From Caldivirga sp. UBA161 (GTDB taxonomy: Archaea; Thermoproteota; Thermoprotei; Thermoproteales; Thermocladiaceae), in NCBI RefSeq assembly GCF_002506515.1, contig NZ_DAXS01000016.1, positions 38,872-61,838 on the forward strand: a DNA stretch of 22,967 bases, written 5' to 3'. This document shows positions 7,822-15,683 of this stretch, piece by piece. Every line of letters starts with the position of its first letter. Positions within the stretch are counted from its first letter, which is position 1. Under the pieces are notes generated by a model. That model ran no database searches. It worked only from the letters and a program-made list of their open reading frames with translations, and was not told the DNA's origin. The position numbers were made by a program, and so were the translations under genes.

Positions 7822-8733
7822 ATGAACCTTAAGCTAAATACCCCTGAAGTTATGGCTGTTGTCAATGTGAGCCCTGAGTCATTCTACTCACCAAGCGTTA
7901 AATCAACTGAGGATGAGTTACTTAAGTTCGCTATCGAGGCATTTAAGGCTGGTGTAAGGATCTTTGATATTGGAGGAATGTCTACTGCACCATTTAAGAA
8001 AACCTGGGTTCCTGAGGATATTGAATTAAGTAGACTTAAATGGGCCATAAACCTACTGAGGCGGGAATTGGGGGATAAGGTTATTCTGTCAGTGGATACT
8101 TTCAGGCTTCATGTGGCTTCTGAGGTGGCTAAATTAGGTATAGATATATTAAATGATGTAACAGGCTTAAGGTATGATAAGGGATTAGCCACGGTGGCTA
8201 AGGAGTATGGATTAGCCATGATACTGTGTGCAAGGGAAGTTACCCAAAGTAACCTGAACCCCATTGACGCCATTATTAATGAGGCTAAGTGGAGTATTAA
8301 TATTGCTGAGTCCATGGGTGTTAACGATATTATAATTGACCCATGCATAGGCTTCCCACCCCTTGATAGGGATCAGAATCTGGAACCTAATAGGCAGGTA
8401 ACTAATACGCGCTATGATGACTGGCCCTACAGGGATATTTACCTTGTTGCAAACATTGCAAGAATAAGGAGGGAACTTGGTAGGCCTATTTGCGTTGGTG
8501 TATCAAGGAAGGGGTTCATCAGGAGGCTACTGGGTGTTGGTATTGAGAATTCCATTTGGGGAACCCTGGGACTCCACGCATACTTAGCATACATGGGTGT
8601 GGATTTAATTAGGGCCCATGATGCTGTGGAGACCCTTAATGTTATTAAAATAATCAATATGGTGAAGGAGTGCAGTGGCGATTACTTAAGTTGCATTAAC
8701 AACGTGAGAAAAGCTTATAAGGAGGCTGACTAA
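7822..8733 (+). CDS. Dihydropteroate synthase-like pterin-binding protein
   Basis: The 303 residues form a DHPS (FolP)-type TIM barrel. Family blocks appear in order: MAVVNVSPESF (11-21), FDIGGMSTAP (48-57), LSVDTFR (89-95), ILNDVTG (109-115), IIDPCIGF (171-178), GVSRKGFIRRLLG (226-238) and RAHD (264-267). DHPS condenses a pterin pyrophosphate with an aminobenzoate to make folate-type cofactors. This copy is divergent: GGEST reads GGMST, the Arg after it is missing, the usual MH motif is replaced by ILC, and DPGIGF reads DPCIGF. It may therefore act in a modified archaeal pterin pathway or have another role. It stands alone behind its own promoter with no other folate genes in the window. The fold call is secure and the reaction is not. 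Confidence 0.8.
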   Translation: MNLKLNTPEVMAVVNVSPESFYSPSVKSTEDELLKFAIEAFKAGVRIFDIGGMSTAPFKKTWVPEDIELSRLKWAINLLRRELGDKVILSVDTFRLHVASEVAKLGIDILNDVTGLRYDKGLATVAKEYGLAMILCAREVTQSNLNPIDAIINEAKWSINIAESMGVNDIIIDPCIGFPPLDRDQNLEPNRQVTNTRYDDWPYRDIYLVANIARIRRELGRPICVGVSRKGFIRRLLGVGIENSIWGTLGLHAYLAYMGVDLIRAHDAVETLNVIKIINMVKECSGDYLSCINNVRKAYKEAD

Positions 8734-8801
8734 TCAGCGGCTATATGTCCATTAGCATTATTCAGGAATATAAACGATATAGGACTATTAAGCAGCTTAA
8801 A

Positions 8802-8918
8802 ATGCTCCGAACAGTAAAGGTTGCTAGGGAGGTTATGCTTATGGCTATAGCCATGAAGCCGCTACCCATTGAAAGGGGAATTAAAGGCAGTATAATTAAG
8901 GCTAAGGCAACTCATTGA
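8802..8918 (+). CDS. Possible small basic protein (38 residues), doubtful
   Basis: An ATG-started frame of 38 codons fills most of the gap before rpoA1. It encodes a basic peptide (MLRTVKVAREV at the start, IIKAKATH at the end) with codon use like the neighbours. AATATAAACG at 8767-8776 lies about 30 bases before the ATG and could be a TATA box. I recognise no family, and a chance frame is quite possible. Confidence 0.22.
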   Translation: MLRTVKVAREVMLMAIAMKPLPIERGIKGSIIKAKATH

Positions 8919-8954
8919 TGCTTAAAGCCTGAAGCACTGTTAATTGGGAGAAAA

Positions 8955-8965
8955 AGCTTTATAAA
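8955..8965 (+). promoter_or_regulatory. TATA box of rpoA1
   Basis: A purine-rich GAGAAAAA (possible BRE) is followed by GCTTTATAAA, centred about 32 bases before the rpoA1 ATG at 8993. This is one of the clearest promoters in the window and implies that rpoA1-rpoA2 is transcribed on its own. Confidence 0.6.
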
Positions 8966-8992
8966 CCCGACGGGTACTATGGTGACCTTAGA

Positions 8993-11662
8993 ATGTCTTA
9001 TTCTAATCAAGGAAGCGGTGAGGATAATATCCCGCTTAAGGTAATTAAGGAAATAAGCTTCAGCGTCCTTTCACCAGATTTAATACGAAAAATGTCAGTA
9101 ATGGAGGTAACAACCTCAGAGACTTATGATGAAGCCGGTAACCCAGTTAAAGGTGGGTTAATGGATAGGAGGCTGGGTGTTGATGAACCTGAGGCTAGGT
9201 GCGAAACCTGCGGTAATGATTGGAGGAGGTGCCCTGGGCATTTCGGTAGAATTGAGTTAGTTAGGCCTGTTATTCACCCGGAGTTTGTTAAGCCCATTTA
9301 CGACATACTGAGGGCAACATGCCCCAACTGCGGGAGGTTGAAGCTAACTGACGATGAGTATAAGAGGTATTCTGAGAGAATTAAGAAGCTTAAGAAGCAT
9401 TGGAGAGCCCTCTCTGATAGGCTTATTCTTAGGGTTAAGAAGAAGGCTGCCGCCAGGTCAACATGCCCACACTGCGGTGCCCCTCAACCTAAGATTAGGC
9501 TTGATAAGCCATTCAAATTCTACACTGAGTCTGAGGATGGTAGGTTAACTAGGCTTGATCCAGTTAATATAAGGGAGTGGCTTGAGAAGGTGCCTGACGA
9601 GGACCTTGAGTTACTTGGCTGGAACCCCTCAACGGCTAGGCCTGAATGGGCTGTCTTAACGGTATTACCTGTACCACCACCTCAGGTTAGGCCATCAATA
9701 CAATTACCCAGTGGCCAAACCAGTGCTGATGACTTAACCCACGCCTTAACAACTATACTTAGGTATAATGAGAAGCTTAGGAATGCTATAGAGTCTGGTT
9801 CACCCACAACCTCAATACTTGACCTTTGGGATTCACTTCAAGCCAATGTTGCCACATACATTGATAATGAGTTACCTGGCGGTATTCAGGCTAGGCATAG
9901 GAGTAAGAGGCCGCTTAAGGGTATTGCCCAGAGGCTTAAGGGGAAGGAGGGGAGGTTTAGGGGTAGTTTATCAGGTAAGAGGGTTGAATTCTCAGCTAGG
10001 ACTGTGATTAGCCCTGACCCCAATTTAAGCATCAATGAGGTTGGTGTACCAATTGATATAGCTAAGGAACTCACCGTTGTGGAGCCTGTTACGGAGTGGA
10101 ATATTGATTTAATGAGGATGCTTGTTATTAATGGGCCTGAGACTTGGCCTGGAGCTAATAGGGTTATTACACCTGATGGTAAAAAGATTGAGCTTAAGGT
10201 TAGGAGGGATAGGAGTGAATTAGCTCAGCAGATTCAGCCTGGTTGGATGATTGAGAGGCATTTAATGGATGGCGACTATGTCCTATTCAATAGGCAGCCA
10301 AGCCTCCATAAAATGTCAATAATGTGCCATATAGTTAAGGTACTGCCTGGCAGAACCTTTAGGCTTCACTTAGCAGTATGCCCACCCTACAATGCTGACT
10401 TCGATGGGGATGAAATGAATCTACACGTACCCCAGACCCCTGAGGCTAGGGCTGAGGCTAGGACAATAATGCTTGTTCAGAACTTCATAGTAACGCCCAG
10501 GTATGGTGGCCCAATAATAGGCGCTAGGCAAGACTACATAACTGGAGGCTACTTACTTTCAAGGAAGGGTAATGTGCTAACTAGGGAGAAGGCCTTATTC
10601 ATACTTGGTGCAGTTAGGGAGAACGTGCAGCTTGAAGAACCGGCAATAATGCACCCTGTAGAGCTTTGGACAGGTAAGCAATTAATATCAACACTACTGC
10701 CTAAGGACTTCAACTTCACTCAAGCCACGTCCTTTAAGTCAACGTGCAATGACCCATACAGGTGCGATACTGACGAATACATTGTAGTGGTTAACGGTTA
10801 CTTAGCCACAGGTGTTCTTGATAAGAAGTCCATTGGAGCTGAGCAGGTTGATTCACTGCTTCACGTATTAGTTAAGAGGTATGGCAATGAATTCGGTAGG
10901 AGGTGGATTGACTCAATGTTTAGGTTAATAATAAGGTACATTGACATAAGGGGCTTCACCATGGCCCTTGACTCACTTAACTTACCTGAGGACGCAATGA
11001 AGAAGCTTGATGAGGTTAAGAACACTTACATTAAGGAGGCATATGAATTACTGGATAAGTACTATAAGGGTGCCCTTGAGGCTGAGCCAGGTAAGACCAT
11101 TGAGGAGACCCTTGAAGATAAGTTGGCTGAAACATTATCGAAGATTAGGGAGGAAGCATCTAAGATAGTTGATGACTACATGAATAAGGAGTCTGAGGTG
11201 TATATAATGGCTAAAACAGGTGCAAGGGGTAGCCTATTGAACGCTGCCCAAATGACCGCTGCCCTAGGTCAACAAACAATAAGGGGTGAAAGGTATACGC
11301 GTGGCTTCACCGATAGGACCCTACCCCACTTCCTACCTGGTGATAAGGGCCCTGAAGCTAGGGGTTTCGTTAAGAGTAACTTCAGGGATGGATTATCCCC
11401 AATAGAGTACTTCTTCCATGCTGGAGGTGGTAGGGATGGATTAGTTGAAACCGCGGTAAGAACATCCCAAAGCGGTTATGCACAGAGGAGGCTCATTAAT
11501 GCAATGCAGGATATCTACGTGGCCTATGATGGAACAGTTAGGGATTCGCAGGACGCAATAATACAGTTCAAGTATGGTGAGGATGGTATTGATGTATCTA
11601 AGAGTGACCACGGTAGGTTAAACATAGATGAAATAATAAGGAGAGTGATTACAAGTGGCTGA
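8993..11662 (+). CDS. rpoA1: DNA-directed RNA polymerase subunit A' (Rpo1N)
   Basis: The 889-residue N-terminal part of the largest archaeal RNA polymerase subunit contributes the clamp and half the active site. The catalytic NADFDGD motif is at residues 467-473, its three Asp holding the Mg ion. A clamp zinc site is built from C70, C73, C80 and H83, and a second from C110, C113, C158 and C161. Further landmarks are the RFRGSLSGKRVEFSARTVISPDP lid/rudder region (about 322-344), FNRQPSLHKMS just before the catalytic loop, and the bridge-helix stretch near RGFTDRTLPHF. Length is normal for Crenarchaeota (about 880). The stop overlaps rpoA2 by eight bases. rpoH and rpoB, which usually precede it, are absent here. 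Confidence 0.98.
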   Translation: MSYSNQGSGEDNIPLKVIKEISFSVLSPDLIRKMSVMEVTTSETYDEAGNPVKGGLMDRRLGVDEPEARCETCGNDWRRCPGHFGRIELVRPVIHPEFVKPIYDILRATCPNCGRLKLTDDEYKRYSERIKKLKKHWRALSDRLILRVKKKAAARSTCPHCGAPQPKIRLDKPFKFYTESEDGRLTRLDPVNIREWLEKVPDEDLELLGWNPSTARPEWAVLTVLPVPPPQVRPSIQLPSGQTSADDLTHALTTILRYNEKLRNAIESGSPTTSILDLWDSLQANVATYIDNELPGGIQARHRSKRPLKGIAQRLKGKEGRFRGSLSGKRVEFSARTVISPDPNLSINEVGVPIDIAKELTVVEPVTEWNIDLMRMLVINGPETWPGANRVITPDGKKIELKVRRDRSELAQQIQPGWMIERHLMDGDYVLFNRQPSLHKMSIMCHIVKVLPGRTFRLHLAVCPPYNADFDGDEMNLHVPQTPEARAEARTIMLVQNFIVTPRYGGPIIGARQDYITGGYLLSRKGNVLTREKALFILGAVRENVQLEEPAIMHPVELWTGKQLISTLLPKDFNFTQATSFKSTCNDPYRCDTDEYIVVVNGYLATGVLDKKSIGAEQVDSLLHVLVKRYGNEFGRRWIDSMFRLIIRYIDIRGFTMALDSLNLPEDAMKKLDEVKNTYIKEAYELLDKYYKGALEAEPGKTIEETLEDKLAETLSKIREEASKIVDDYMNKESEVYIMAKTGARGSLLNAAQMTAALGQQTIRGERYTRGFTDRTLPHFLPGDKGPEARGFVKSNFRDGLSPIEYFFHAGGGRDGLVETAVRTSQSGYAQRRLINAMQDIYVAYDGTVRDSQDAIIQFKYGEDGIDVSKSDHGRLNIDEIIRRVITSG

Positions 11663-12821
11663 GCAGTACTTAAACCAAGAGGAGGTTAAGTCAAGGATTG
11701 AGACCCTTAAGGAGGTATTACCCAGTAAGCTAGTTAATGAACTGCTTAATAGGTTAAGCAACGTTAAGTTATCGGATAGGCAACTAGAGAGAGTTATGAA
11801 GGCTGTCACGGCGGAGTACTATAAGTCAATAGTTGATCCAGGTGAGGCAATAGGCATAGTTACTGCTCAAAGTGTTGGTGAACCATCAACACAAATGATA
11901 TTGAGGACCTTCCACTACGCTGGCTTAAGGGAATTCTCAATGGCCCTAGGTTTACCTAGGTTGATTGAGATAATTGACGCCAGGAGGAAGCCTCAAGTAC
12001 CTAGAATGACCATTTACCTTAAACCTGAGTACGCTCATGACGAGGAGAAGGCTCATGAAGTCGCCAAGAGGATTCAAGTAATAACCATTGAGAATTTAGC
12101 CAAGAGCGTTGATGTGGATTACTTTAATTCAACAATAGTAATAACCCTTGATGAGGATGCATTAAGGTATAGAGGGCTAACCGTTAATGACGTTAAGAAG
12201 GCCTTAGATAGGATTAAGGGTAAGGCAGGGGAAATAACGGTTGAGGGTAATTCAATAAGCGTGACAGTTAATGCACAGGAGGTATCAGCCTTAAAGAAGA
12301 TGAGGGATAAGATCCTTCAAACTAAGGTAGCTGGCATAAGGGGGATTAAGAAGGCCCTAGTCATGAAGACTGATAATAATGAGTACGTAATATACACTGA
12401 GGGAACAAACCTAGAGGCGGTACTACTACTTGATGAAGTTGACTCAACAAGGACAATATCACATGACATACATGAGGTCGCTGAGGTGCTTGGTATTGAG
12501 GCGGCAAGAATCATGATTATGAGGGAACTAAAGGCTGTTTTAGATGACCAAGGTCTAGATGTGGATTCTAGGCACTTAATGATGGTTGCAGACGTAATGA
12601 CGTGGGATGGTAAGGTTAGGCAGATTGGGAGGCATGGTGTAGCAGGCCAGAAGGTTAGCCCATTAGCTAGGGCAGCCTTTGAAGTTACAGTGAAGAACCT
12701 AATTGAGGCAGCCTACATGGGGGAGAGCGAGAAGTTCAAGGGAGTTGTGGAGAACATCATATCAGGTAAGTATGTGCCCATTGGCACCGGCTACGTTGAA
12801 TTAATGCTTGAGCATCCGTGA
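11655..12821 (+). CDS. rpoA2: DNA-directed RNA polymerase subunit A'' (Rpo1C)
   Basis: The 388-residue C-terminal part of the split largest subunit completes the active site together with rpoA1. The trigger-loop block is GEAIGIVTAQSVGEPSTQM (63-81) followed by LRTFHYAG (83-90). The C-terminal jaw and cleft blocks include DVMTWDGKVRQIGRHG (about 312-327). The start is GTG at 11655, inside the rpoA1 stop region, preceded by GGAGAGTGAT five bases before it, a partial Shine-Dalgarno that supports coupled translation. Length is normal for the family (about 390). In most Crenarchaeota the next genes are rpl30e, nusA and rps12; here a 168-base gap and a transporter follow. Confidence 0.97.
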   Translation: MAEQYLNQEEVKSRIETLKEVLPSKLVNELLNRLSNVKLSDRQLERVMKAVTAEYYKSIVDPGEAIGIVTAQSVGEPSTQMILRTFHYAGLREFSMALGLPRLIEIIDARRKPQVPRMTIYLKPEYAHDEEKAHEVAKRIQVITIENLAKSVDVDYFNSTIVITLDEDALRYRGLTVNDVKKALDRIKGKAGEITVEGNSISVTVNAQEVSALKKMRDKILQTKVAGIRGIKKALVMKTDNNEYVIYTEGTNLEAVLLLDEVDSTRTISHDIHEVAEVLGIEAARIMIMRELKAVLDDQGLDVDSRHLMMVADVMTWDGKVRQIGRHGVAGQKVSPLARAAFEVTVKNLIEAAYMGESEKFKGVVENIISGKYVPIGTGYVELMLEHP

Positions 12822-12989
12822 AATCTTACTTATTAATACGTGGAAAGCTTTATTAAATTTGAACTAAACCTAATGATTAATATGCTTGAGTATACTAAGA
12901 TTTGCTTAATATTTGTCTTAAATAGCTTTTTATTTATTTCACTATTATCTTGAAATAAATCTTATAAGTATTTAAATTCATAGAAGCAT
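12822..12989. other. AT-rich gap between rpoA2 and the transporter
   Basis: It holds a T-rich tract (AGCTTTTTATTTATTT, 12924-12939) that could end rpoA2 transcription. It also holds a 23-codon hydrophobic frame at 12882-12953, which I do not trust as a gene, and the promoter of the next gene. Confidence 0.4.
12961..12970 (+). promoter_or_regulatory. TATA box of the acetate-type transporter gene
   Basis: CTTATAAGTA begins 29 bases before the ATG at 12990, consistent with a leaderless mRNA. The surrounding sequence resembles the pyrophosphatase promoter at 17381. Confidence 0.55.
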
Positions 12990-13634
12990 ATGGCTTCCAC
13001 TACGGTTATGGTTAAGAAGGCTGACCCAACTGCCCTTGGAATCTTCTCCTATGGATTCAGCCTATTCATACTATCAATATACGCTATGGGTTTTTACCCA
13101 TGGAGTGAAAGCATTATGATGATTGCCCCAGCATTAGTCTTTGGTGGAATATTCCTACTTGTTGCAGCCAACTGGGAGTACAATAATGGTAATACCTTTG
13201 GAGCCACTGCATTCGGCACATACTCAGCATTCTTCCTAACATTCGCGGTTGCACACATTGGTATCGTGGCTGGTTGGTTCTCATCGCTGGAGGTTGCACA
13301 CTTAGTTGGTTTACTTGCAATAGCCTTTGCAGTAATGACATTCTTCTACTGGATAGGTAGCTTCAGGATGAATCTAGCATTAAACTTAACGTTATTATTC
13401 TTACTAATAACCTTCATACTCTACGCAATACCACTCACATCATTATCATCATCAATGATCAGCGTAATGGGTAAAATACCTAGTGCACTTAAGCCAGCTG
13501 GCTACGTAGGCTTCATAGATTCATTATTCACAATGTGGGTTGGGGCTGCAACAGTGATAAATGATAGGTGGGAGTTAGCTGGATTAAAGGGCCCAATACC
13601 TGTCTACCCCTTCACTAAAAGGAAGAATAAGTAA
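12990..13634 (+). CDS. GPR1/FUN34/YaaH (SatP) family acetate/succinate transporter
   Basis: This 214-residue integral membrane protein has six predicted hydrophobic segments. The family hallmark NPxPLGL near the N-terminus appears as DPTALGIFSYGFSLFILS (12-29), and the second hallmark is GNTFGATAFGTYSAFF (67-82), almost canonical. Members move acetate or other short monocarboxylates and succinate across the cytoplasmic membrane, often with protons. The tail is short and basic (FTKRKNK). It is preceded by a clear TATA box at leaderless spacing and converges with a small winged-helix gene nine bases away. Substrate choice cannot be read from the sequence. Family assignment is firm. Confidence 0.92.
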   Translation: MASTTVMVKKADPTALGIFSYGFSLFILSIYAMGFYPWSESIMMIAPALVFGGIFLLVAANWEYNNGNTFGATAFGTYSAFFLTFAVAHIGIVAGWFSSLEVAHLVGLLAIAFAVMTFFYWIGSFRMNLALNLTLLFLLITFILYAIPLTSLSSSMISVMGKIPSALKPAGYVGFIDSLFTMWVGAATVINDRWELAGLKGPIPVYPFTKRKNK

Positions 13635-13642
13635 ATCCTAAT

Positions 13643-13876
13643 TCACGAGAATCTACTTAAAACCCTCATTAATCCCTTATTGGTTAAGAAAACATTATTA
13701 TCCTTTAAAGCCACGTATCCCTGATCAACAAGTGATTTTAAGGTATTACTTACTAGGCTTACCTCACTATTAATTATCTTAGCCAACGTACTCACACTTA
13801 TAGCCTTACCTTCACTAACCGCCGACTGCATGAATAATGCAAGCAGTATCCTTTCCTCAGGCCCAGCCACACCCAT
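13643..13876 (-). CDS. Small winged helix-turn-helix regulator
   Basis: The 77 residues are almost entirely a winged helix. ERILLALFMQSA forms helix 1, ISVSTLAKIINSEVSLVSNTLKSL is the HTH (about 26-49), and YVALKDNNVFLTNKG is the wing. It is the size of a minimal MarR- or ArsR-like DNA-binding domain with no sensor domain. The ATG follows a G-run (GGGGGG, eight bases upstream on the minus strand) and a TATA-like box. It converges with the acetate-type transporter and is a plausible but unproven regulator of it. Confidence 0.75.
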   Translation of the reverse strand: MGVAGPEERILLALFMQSAVSEGKAISVSTLAKIINSEVSLVSNTLKSLVDQGYVALKDNNVFLTNKGLMRVLSRFS

Positions 13877-13899
13877 ATTTAATTCCCCCCTAAACCCCC

Positions 13900-13908
13900 T
13901 TTATAACT
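13900..13908 (-). promoter_or_regulatory. Putative TATA box of the small wHTH gene
   Basis: Minus-strand AGTTATAAAG lies about 28 bases before the ATG at 13876. Confidence 0.45.
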
Positions 13909-14168
13909 ATTTAAACAATTCTTTCCCTCACCGCAAATGCTAAAGGGCATTACATTAATGCACTTAGCTTAACTTTAATTAATTATTCTTGCATTAAATT
14001 CACATTAAGTTAAAATGCAAGGAACTCCATTAATGTAACTCCTACAAAAAATGCATAAGCCATCCCGAATCCATAAAGCAATGAAGCGGCTTCATCAATT
14101 AAACTACCTAAAGGCTCAATACTCTCCTTCTTGTACTTAATGAGTACCTTATATTTTAAGGCAGGGCT
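13909..14168 (-). other. Gap holding an in-frame open extension after the permease stop
   Basis: Directly after the permease TAA (14169-14171) the same frame stays open for 52 codons, down to a TAA at 14010-14012. It encodes a hydrophilic stretch and then a hydrophobic one (YGFGMAYAFFVGVTLMEFL). It has no ATG until 16 codons from its end. It could be a small membrane-protein gene with an unusual start, a relic, or chance. Nothing else is evident in the gap. Confidence 0.3.
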
Positions 14169-15683
14169 TTATTCTGGTGGTATTTCCTCGTAAACTAGGC
14201 TCAATGGTATTCCCTCCTTATCCCTAATGTGCTTAACTACAGCAAATATTATTAGGCCAATTACGAATATTACTGATGATTCAGCCAGTAGTTGTATCGG
14301 ATTCCCTGTCACGTAGAGGTAGTATTGGGGTTGAGTTAACCAGTAGTATGCAAATATGAGTAGGAATGCTAAGTATACTGCTGTTAGGGAAGTGATGAGT
14401 ACTTTACTTACCTGAAGCTTAACAATACCCTTAACATACATGATTAAGGCCAGGAGTACTGAGGTTATGAATGTGAAGACCAGTAGGATTAAGGCGTCAA
14501 GGTTTAATGCATAGAGGAGGCTTGAACTGAAGGGTGTTAGTATTAGGATATACATTAGTATTACCGTTACGGCTAGGTCAAATAAATGAGCCACAACAGG
14601 TGAGTGGGTCCTTGGGTTAACGTAGGAGAATACTCCCGGTAGAACCCTATCCATTGAGAAGGCTAATAGGTACCTTGATACTTGAATAATAACCCCTGTG
14701 ACTGGGGCAATGTACCAGAGGAATGATGAGTATGCTAAGGCTATGGCTATTGGAGTGTGTATTAATGCTAAGTCAGCACCTGGGTTAATGAGGATGAAGC
14801 CATTATCCACACCATAGGCATACATGTAGCTTGCACCAATGTAGAAGTTAACTCCAAGGCTCCTTAGGAATGAGGCAACGAATAATGTGAAGAATAAACC
14901 ACCTATTATGAACATTCCAATAACACCAAGCAATGCAGTTACCCTATCCCTCCTAATCTCACCACCTATAGTGGCTGGGAAGTTAACGTAAGCCCAAACA
15001 GCCGTTGTGAATGAAGCCATACCAAGTACCCCATATACCCCACCCGTTGGTGAAGCCTTACTGGCATTCATTAAGGCTTCAACGTAGGCTGATCCAAGGG
15101 ATGATTTAATTAGGCTGATTGGAAGTAAGGCGATATATACTGCTGAGGCTATGAATGTTAATAGGGCTGCAGCAGAAATAATCATGAACATTGTTAAGCC
15201 AGCCCTGGCTGAAGCCACATTAACCATTATTAAAACCACCACTAATGCAACTGCTATGGCGAATTCATACCTAGGACTCGTTATAATGCCTGCAAGTGGA
15301 TTACCTAATGCTTGAAGAACAATACCCAATTGGCTTATTGAGAAGTACACTAATACTGCATCGTAAAGCATCTCACCAATAGTGAAGTTGAACCAGGCCG
15401 CGAAGCCCACGGGTGGGTTAAGCCTAGAGAAGTATACGTAGTCGCCGCCTGTCCTTGGGTATTGGCGGGTTATTAAGTACCACATGATTACCCCAGGTAT
15501 GAACATTAACCATGAGGCAATTAAGGCTATGTAGGCTGAATTACCTTCACCATATAGGTACATGCCTGTTAAGTACACGAATGGCACTATTAGGAAGCCA
15601 TTATAACCCATGCTCACCAATAATGCCTTAAGGGGCCCAACCTCCCTCACTAGGCCTGTGCTCTCCCTTACGAAGATGCTCAT
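14169..15683 (-). CDS. APC-superfamily amino acid permease
   Basis: This 504-residue integral membrane protein has about 12 hydrophobic segments and the APC-type first helix (LLVSMGYNGFLIVPFVYL). The conserved loop RTGGDYVYFSRLNPP (about 75-90) follows TM2, and SRYLLAFSMDRVLPGVFSYVNPRTHSP (near residue 330-355) is the typical cytoplasmic motif after TM8. It ends with EIPPE, a tail I associate with crenarchaeal APC members. It imports or exchanges amino acids or related amines. The ATG overlaps the aminotransferase stop as ATGA, so both are translated from one mRNA and the substrate is probably an amino acid used by that enzyme. Specificity is not visible. Confidence 0.92.
   Translation of the reverse strand: MSIFVRESTGLVREVGPLKALLVSMGYNGFLIVPFVYLTGMYLYGEGNSAYIALIASWLMFIPGVIMWYLITRQYPRTGGDYVYFSRLNPPVGFAAWFNFTIGEMLYDAVLVYFSISQLGIVLQALGNPLAGIITSPRYEFAIAVALVVVLIMVNVASARAGLTMFMIISAAALLTFIASAVYIALLPISLIKSSLGSAYVEALMNASKASPTGGVYGVLGMASFTTAVWAYVNFPATIGGEIRRDRVTALLGVIGMFIIGGLFFTLFVASFLRSLGVNFYIGASYMYAYGVDNGFILINPGADLALIHTPIAIALAYSSFLWYIAPVTGVIIQVSRYLLAFSMDRVLPGVFSYVNPRTHSPVVAHLFDLAVTVILMYILILTPFSSSLLYALNLDALILLVFTFITSVLLALIMYVKGIVKLQVSKVLITSLTAVYLAFLLIFAYYWLTQPQYYLYVTGNPIQLLAESSVIFVIGLIIFAVVKHIRDKEGIPLSLVYEEIPPE

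Noticed and set aside
12882..12953. 23-codon hydrophobic frame between rpoA2 and the transporter
   Set aside because: It has a TATA-like box about 30 bases upstream, but its hydrophobic content is what AT-rich DNA gives by chance and it runs through the likely rpoA2 termination tract.
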